A DNA stretch of 9,189 bases. It comes from Deltaproteobacteria bacterium. GTDB lineage: Bacteria; Desulfobacterota; Desulfuromonadia; Desulfuromonadales; Geopsychrobacteraceae. The notes beneath the pieces were generated by a model that worked only from the letters and a program-made list of their open reading frames with translations, ran no database searches and was not told the origin of the DNA. Positions within the stretch are counted from its first letter, which is position 1. Each line of letters begins with the position of its first letter. The DNA is taken from NCBI GenBank assembly GCA_009993495.1, contig JAACTI010000170.1:1-9189 (forward strand), read 5' to 3'. The translations under genes were made by a program, and so were the position numbers. Positions 6,493-9,189 of the stretch are shown here, one piece after another.

Positions 6493-6750
6493 ATGAAATA
6501 TATAATTGAAATCACGCCAAAGGCAAGTAAGGATCTAAAAAGCATTCCCAAGAAGGATGTTGTGAAGGTTATAGAAAAGATCAACGAGATGAGGAATGGA
6601 CTGAAAGGTGATATAAAGAGATTAACAAACTTTACGCCAGAATATAGACTGCGGCATGGTGATTGGAGGGTATTATTCGAGGTCGAAGGCGACAAGATTA
6701 TAGTTTATCGTATCATGAACAGGAAAGACGTATATCGTTTTGGAGGATAG
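6493..6750 (+). CDS. RelE/ParE-family toxin
   Basis: 85 aa, the normal size for the family. MKYIIEITPKASKDLKSIPK is the usual first strand and helix. The core YRLRHGDWRVLFEVEGDKIIVYRI (residues about 51-74) and the C-terminal MNRKDVYR carry the conserved arginines (R52, R54, R59, R77) and the Y81-R82 pair that in RelE-type enzymes cluster at the mRNA-cleaving site. RelE members cut ribosome-bound mRNA while ParE members poison gyrase; the presence of an Arg and Tyr near the C-terminus favours a RelE-like RNase, but the sequence alone does not settle it. The ribosome-binding site is weak (tagg directly before ATG). The antitoxin gene starts 4 nt after the stop, so this is a two-gene operon with the toxin first. 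Confidence 0.88.
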   Translation: MKYIIEITPKASKDLKSIPKKDVVKVIEKINEMRNGLKGDIKRLTNFTPEYRLRHGDWRVLFEVEGDKIIVYRIMNRKDVYRFGG

Positions 6751-6754
6751 TTAG

Positions 6755-6949
6755 ATGAAAGCTCAGGTATTGGAAAAAAATGGAAAGAAGGAATTTGTTG
6801 TTCTGTCTTGGGATGATTACATGAGGATTCAAGAAATGCTTGAGGATTATGAAGATTTGAAGGAGCTTAGAAGAGCGAAAGAAAAAGCCAAGGGACAAAA
6901 GACCATCTCCTTTGAAAGGGCGGTCAAATCTCTGAAGCTAAAGAAATAA
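6755..6949 (+). CDS. Phd/YefM-like antitoxin
   Basis: 64 aa. The protein begins with a short strand (MKAQVLEKNGKKEFVVLSWD), followed by the DDYMRIQEMLEDYEDLKELR helix and a lysine-rich C-terminus ending FERAVKSLKLKK. This is the layout of short Phd/YefM-type antitoxins, where the N-terminal part dimerises and binds the operator and the C-terminal helix wraps the RelE/ParE partner. GGAGG (6742-6746) lies 8 nt before ATG, a much better ribosome-binding site than the toxin's. That fits the usual need for antitoxin excess when the toxin is encoded first. It is somewhat shorter than typical family members (about 75-85 aa) but shows no sign of damage. Confidence 0.82.
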   Translation: MKAQVLEKNGKKEFVVLSWDDYMRIQEMLEDYEDLKELRRAKEKAKGQKTISFERAVKSLKLKK

Positions 6950-7159
6950 GCTGAGTACCGCGCTGCACCCGTGGGTTCGCTTTGCATCCCGCAGGGGAGC
7001 GAGGACGTTGTGATTGAAGAACAAGTGGAATTCAGTGAGTTCGTAGATGTGAATGCGGCATAGCTGCTTTCTGTCCGGAAGCCGAGGGGTGTTATATGGA
7101 AACCATATATCACCCCAGCAAACCCAGGAAAAGGATCCAGGTCGTTGAAAGGTGAATTT
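6950..7159. other. Non-coding stretch after the antitoxin, with one strong hairpin
   Basis: Readable frames exist on both strands but none has a recognisable domain, a good start or a ribosome-binding site. The stretch carries the 7086-7116 palindrome and may be the remains of an older element. Confidence 0.4.
7086..7116. repeat. 14-bp hairpin ggggtgttatatgg / ccatatatcacccc
   Basis: Two 14-nt arms (7086-7099 and 7103-7116) pair with a single mismatch around an aaa loop. It could end the toxin-antitoxin transcript about 140 nt downstream of its stop, or be a repeat-element end. No T-run follows, so it is not a classical intrinsic terminator. Confidence 0.7.
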
Positions 7160-7237
7160 ATGGACCAAAATGCGAAGGTGTCCTATACTGCATTCGAGCA
7201 GTCCATAGGTTTTATCAAGAGACTATATATACAATAG
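7160..7237 (+). CDS. Possible very small protein (25 aa), unrecognised
   Basis: ATG 7160 follows AAAGGTG (7148-7154) at 5 nt and encodes MDQNAKVSYTAFEQSIGFIK and then RLYIQ before TAG. Seventeen nt later another ATG begins the methyltransferase fragment. It may be a real short leader peptide or, more likely, the N-terminal scrap of another gene from the same lost cluster. I recognise no family. Support is only the ribosome-binding site and the spacing. Confidence 0.22.
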   Translation: MDQNAKVSYTAFEQSIGFIKRLYIQ

Positions 7238-7254
7238 CCACCATAGAGGTTTTT

Positions 7255-7365
7255 ATGAGGATTAAGAAACTAAATCTTGGATCAGGAGGCAAACCACTTG
7301 ATGGGTTCATCAATGTCGATGTCTCACCCAAAGCGCCAGGAGTGGACATTGTGCATGATCTGTAG
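7255..7365 (+). pseudogene. N-terminal fragment of a class I SAM methyltransferase
   Basis: ATG 7255, with AGAGG (7245-7249) upstream, encodes 36 residues: MRIKKLNLGSGGKPLDGFIN, then VDVSPKAPGVDIVHDL, then TAG. LNLGSGG is motif I, the SAM-binding glycine loop. The following GFINVDVS and GVDIVHDL match the next strands of the Rossmann-like fold in small methyltransferases often found in polysaccharide or surface gene clusters. The family is normally about 200 aa or longer, so only the first fifth remains. The stop codon itself lies at the junction with the ggtctgacccc repeat, which shows where the gene was cut. The short product cannot be a working enzyme. Confidence 0.72.
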
Positions 7366-7368
7366 GTC

Positions 7369-7400
7369 TGACCCCATGACCCCCTGACCCCCTGACCCCC
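7369..7400. repeat. Four tandem 8-bp units (tgaccccc)
   Basis: tgacccca at 7369-7376 is followed by three perfect tgaccccc units (7377-7384, 7385-7392, 7393-7400). It begins at gtctgacccc (7366-7375), the complement of the ggggtcagac at 8914-8923. The array therefore looks like slippage at a repeat end, and it directly truncates the methyltransferase. Confidence 0.9.
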
Positions 7401-7403
7401 CTT

Positions 7404-7487
7404 CACAATACCTAATTATGCGGGAATTCCAGGGACACAATACCTAATTATGGGAACCGGAAATGTGTGAATTAAGTATTGTGTCCC
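7404..7487. repeat. cacaatacctaatta direct and inverted repeats
   Basis: cacaatacctaattatg occurs twice in direct orientation (7404-7420 and 7436-7452). In addition gggacacaatacctaatt (7432-7449) is the inverse of aattaagtattgtgtccc (7470-7487) with 17 of 18 bases matching, forming an 18-bp stem over a 20-nt loop. It looks like the ends of a transposase-type repeat with no gene left inside. Its transposase is not in the window. Confidence 0.85.
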
Positions 7488-7607
7488 CTTAATTCTCTAA
7501 TTCCTGTAATTCCTTTCTGCCGTTTCTGCGCGGTGCATTACAGTCTGAATATCTCCGCGAGGTATTTCTTCAGTTTCCGATCAAAACCCGCTGTTCTGTG
7601 ACGTAGG
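7488..7607. other. Short stretch 3' of the split ATPase
   Basis: No supportable gene. On the - strand a frame overlapping the ATPase's last codons ends with the charged stretch FDRKLKKYLAEIFRL at a TAA (7538-7540). It reads like a real protein C-terminus but has no start, so it may be another scrap. Confidence 0.3.
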
Positions 7608-7907
7608 TTAGATTGCAAACCACGGCACGGCCTTCACGCCTTCGGCGACCGGCATGGCTTCATGGATATTGGCAAAGATAAGACCTTGCGTCTTGATGCC
7701 GCTGATCCGCCTCCACCGGATGATACTCCCTGCATGGTCGGGTCTCAATGTGGAGGTGGACTTGATTTCCATGGGATAGATTTTGTCGTTTCTTTCCACG
7801 ATGAGGTCGATTTCCAAGCCGTCTCTGGAACGCCAGTAATAGATTGAAGGGGTTTCCCCTCTGTGATAGAAGGCCTTGAGCCATTCAGAGACGATCACGG
7901 TTTCCAT
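7608..7907 (-). CDS. DUF4143 C-terminal part of the split ATPase
   Basis: 99 aa from ATG 7907, in the same frame as the ATPase fragment upstream; with the codons just after TGA 7926-7928 it makes 105 in-frame residues. METVIVSEWLKAFYHRGE is the usual start of the last DUF4143 block. It is followed by YYWRSRDGLEIDLIVE and then YPMEIKSTSTL, a D-x(n)-E-x-K pattern typical of the PD-(D/E)XK nuclease-like fold at the end of this family. Together with 7926-8840 it restores a normal protein of about 410 aa. On its own it lacks the ATPase and is probably not made, or is made only by restart at this ATG, where AGG lies about 7 nt upstream. It is best read as the downstream half of one interrupted gene. 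Confidence 0.7.
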   Translation of the reverse strand: METVIVSEWLKAFYHRGETPSIYYWRSRDGLEIDLIVERNDKIYPMEIKSTSTLRPDHAGSIIRWRRISGIKTQGLIFANIHEAMPVAEGVKAVPWFAI

Positions 7908-7925
7908 TAAGGGGCCTAAAAAGGG

Positions 7926-8840
7926 TCAGTTCATGATGGATTCATCCGAGTAAAGACCCAGTAAAAAGGTAATCAATGCGGTATCCAGAAAATAGAGTTT
8001 TGGACTCTTGGTGATTCTTTTTCCGAAATTCTTATAGTACTGGGGGAGAAGGTATACTTGATGGCTTGCTACCAAAGCAGAGAGCCAGCGTTTGGCTGTC
8101 GGGACGCTCACGCCGGTATCCCTGGCCAGATCCGAGAGGTTGAGCATCTGTGCGGTATGGGCCGCGCAAAGTTTCAAGAAACGAGAAAACGTGTGAAGAT
8201 CCCCGACGTTCAAAATCTGCCGGATGTCCCGTTCCAGGTACGTCTGTATATAACTGGAGCACCAGATCTGTTTATCCACCTTGGGATTGGCGCGCAGTTC
8301 AGGATAGGCCCCTCGGACCAGCCAGTTGATGAACGAAATTCTTTTCACTTTTGCAGCAGAGGGCATGAATTCGGAGGTATTAAAAAGATCCTGCAATATG
8401 GCATCCACACTCCTCTCGGATGGAAGACCTCGGGATTCCGGAATGGAAAAAGGGAGAAGTGTCAGCACCGCGACCCTCCCCGCCAGGGATTGTGAAACGT
8501 TTTGCATCAAGGAAAAATTCTGTGAACCGGTCAACATCCACTGGCCCGGTTTCCGGTTTTCATCAATTCTGGTTTTAAGATAATTCAATATCTCCGGGAC
8601 GTATTGTATTTCATCCAGAATCAACGGGGGCTTGTACTGTTCGAAGAATCCGTTCGGGTCCGTCAGCGCCCTTTCCCGCACGTCCGGATTTTCAAAGGAT
8701 AAGAACCTGTGTGTACCGGCATACTCGGTTTTAAGGAGCGTTGTTTTGCCTGCCTGTCTGGGGCCGGTAATCAGAATCGCGGGGAAGGTCTTGATCGCTT
8801 TCCGGATGGCCTGGGAAAGCGTCCTCTGATAATACTTCAT
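7926..8840 (-). CDS. AAA_14/DUF4143-family ATPase, truncated by an in-frame TGA
   Basis: 304 aa. Walker A is GPRQAGKTT (residues 26-34), Walker B PLILDEIQ (72-79) and the sensor-like strand LTGSQNF (103-109). A winged-helix-like block follows (about 240-262, LARDTGVSVPTAKRWLSALV), then DUF4143 residues (SPKLYFLDTAL). The frame stops at TGA just after DESIMN and continues in frame as PFLGPLMETVIVSEW, so a single nonsense change splits the gene. These ATPases are widespread and mostly uncharacterised; some sit in toxin-antitoxin-like or mobile contexts. Without the C-terminal nuclease-like block the product is unlikely to be fully active. Transcription runs opposite to all other genes in the window. 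The gene region is bracketed by inverted ggggtcagac-type repeats (7366-7375 and 8914-8923), which hints that it moved as a unit. Confidence 0.87.
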   Translation of the reverse strand: MKYYQRTLSQAIRKAIKTFPAILITGPRQAGKTTLLKTEYAGTHRFLSFENPDVRERALTDPNGFFEQYKPPLILDEIQYVPEILNYLKTRIDENRKPGQWMLTGSQNFSLMQNVSQSLAGRVAVLTLLPFSIPESRGLPSERSVDAILQDLFNTSEFMPSAAKVKRISFINWLVRGAYPELRANPKVDKQIWCSSYIQTYLERDIRQILNVGDLHTFSRFLKLCAAHTAQMLNLSDLARDTGVSVPTAKRWLSALVASHQVYLLPQYYKNFGKRITKSPKLYFLDTALITFLLGLYSDESIMN

Positions 8841-8846
8841 AACTCA

Positions 8847-8875
8847 ACTATAGAATCCTGCTAATTTAAAGTCAA
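8847..8875 (-). promoter_or_regulatory. Sigma-70-like promoter of the split ATPase, possibly leaderless
   Basis: On the - strand TTGACT (8875-8870) and TATAGT (8852-8847) are separated by exactly 17 nt, each one mismatch from consensus. Only six bases separate the -10 box from the ATG at 8840-8838, so the predicted start falls at or beside the A of ATG. No Shine-Dalgarno sequence is visible. A leaderless mRNA is therefore the simplest reading; otherwise translation starts further inside. Confidence 0.6.
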
Positions 8876-8888
8876 GTATTAAATCTGC

Positions 8889-8920
8889 CATAGTCTTGGG
8901 GTCACATAGTCTTGGGGTCA
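8889..8920. repeat. Perfect 16-bp tandem duplication catagtcttggggtca
   Basis: Two adjacent identical 16-nt units (8889-8904, 8905-8920). The second runs into the left inverted end of the 8912-9072 mini-element, so the duplicated unit contains the first part of that end (ttggggtca). Confidence 0.92.
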
Positions 8921-9072
8921 GACATTGATAATTAGATATTGAAACAACACGCATGCATCCATAAGTATATGGTGAGAAAGATCGTTGAGAGATTTTGAGA
9001 TGATCATAAATTATTAAAGCGCTTCGGGAGGGGCAATAGATTAAATATCAAATTATCAATGTCTGACCCCAA
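8912..9072. mobile_element. 161-bp palindromic mini-element with 29-bp inverted ends
   Basis: ttggggtcagacattgata and the following bases (8912-8940) are the reverse complement of 9044-9072 with 28 of 29 positions matching. The 103-nt interior has no gene. This is the form of a MITE-like, non-autonomous element moved by a transposase encoded elsewhere. The same gtctgacccc core occurs at 7366-7375. The right end is followed by three aaacgcta units, so both ends carry short tandem repeats. Confidence 0.8.
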
Positions 9073-9099
9073 ACGCTAAACAAACGCTAAAAAACGCTA
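9071..9099. repeat. Three aaacgcta units at the right end of the mini-element
   Basis: aaacgcta occurs at 9071-9078, 9082-9089 and 9092-9099, spaced by 3 and 2 nt. The first unit overlaps the terminal aa of the inverted end. Confidence 0.8.
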
Positions 9100-9135
9100 C
9101 ATGATCAGAAGATTTGTCAACCTTCTTCTGAAATA

Positions 9136-9151
9136 TGTGACATGCATCACA
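9136..9151 (+). promoter_or_regulatory. CRP/FNR-family operator, consensus TGTGA-N6-TCACA
   Basis: TGTGACATGCATCACA has both perfect CRP half-sites with the correct 6-nt spacer and AT-rich flanks. If TAGGAT (9173-9178) is the -10 box, the start is near 9185 and the site is centred at -41.5, the class II activator position; no -35 box is evident, as expected for an activator-dependent promoter. TACAAT (9178-9183) is an alternative -10. An 8-bp hairpin (tcagaaga 9105-9112 / tcttctga 9124-9131) lies just upstream. The controlled gene would start beyond the right edge. A CRP-family regulator is inferred, not shown. Confidence 0.65.
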
Positions 9152-9189
9152 TACGCCTGCAATCCTTTTGAATAGGATACAATAAAAAA

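Noticed and set aside
6950..7040. Readthrough extension of the antitoxin frame (AEYRAAPVGSLCIPQGSEDV...)
   Set aside because: It lies after a proper TAA, shows no antitoxin-family continuation and ends soon after; no evidence that it is translated.
6938..7168. - strand frame encoding a Cys/Phe-rich 76-aa peptide
   Set aside because: No domain or ribosome-binding site; it overlaps the palindrome at 7086-7116 and looks like a chance frame.
5716..7928. Alternative genetic code (TAG or TGA read as sense)
   Set aside because: TAG ends the intact toxin gene at 6750, and the two interrupted genes use different stop codons, so independent nonsense changes are simpler.

Overview
The window looks like an accessory, repeat-rich stretch of a Gram-negative bacterial chromosome. 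The best guess is Desulfobacterota (Deltaproteobacteria) or a similar lineage such as Nitrospirota. The reasons are a consensus sigma-54 promoter, secreted DUF11/thrombospondin-3 proteins, a REP-associated tyrosine transposase, a Fer4_20-type oxidoreductase fragment and short GGGGTCAGAC/GGGACACAATAC-type repeats. This placement is inference; no rRNA, tRNA or phylogenetic marker is present.

Layout. (1) Bases 3-4542, + strand, hold two large secreted modular proteins. The first enters from the left edge and carries DUF11, InlB-like B repeat, CARDB and FN3 domains. The second is about 1014 aa: a hydrophobic leader, an Asp-box (BNR) beta-propeller, a thrombospondin type 3 calcium-binding motif, DUF11 and a carboxypeptidase-regulatory-like domain. 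Both share a DUF11 cassette at DNA level. Between them lies a decayed copy of the second gene's C-terminal domain, so the locus appears to have grown by duplication or recombination. (2) Bases 4543-6064 hold a perfect sigma-54 promoter. It now reads into an N-terminal scrap of a Fer4_20 (GltD-like) flavin oxidoreductase, cut off exactly where a RAYT transposase element begins. The transposase has an in-frame TAG near its C-terminus. (3) Bases 6411-6949 hold a compact RelE/ParE toxin plus Phd/YefM-like antitoxin operon, toxin first, with a sigma-70-like promoter and a possible operator. (4) Bases 7086-7487 hold a strong hairpin, a very small ORF, a 36-residue N-terminal scrap of a SAM methyltransferase ending at a repeat, an 8-bp tandem repeat and an inverted repeat. 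(5) Bases 7608-8875, - strand, hold a DUF4143-type AAA ATPase split by one in-frame TGA, with a sigma-70-like promoter placed so that the mRNA may be leaderless. (6) Bases 8889-9189 hold a 161-bp palindromic mini-element with 29-bp inverted ends, then a consensus CRP-type site pointing at a gene beyond the right edge.

The genes do not form one pathway. The common thread is turnover: four genes are broken, two of them cut precisely at repeat ends, and several repeat ends carry short tandem duplications. The intact functions are probably the surface or secreted proteins and the toxin-antitoxin pair. I did not find a convincing new defence or biosynthetic system. The most unusual features are the repeat-end tandem duplications, the stranded sigma-54 promoter and the mosaic DUF11 genes.
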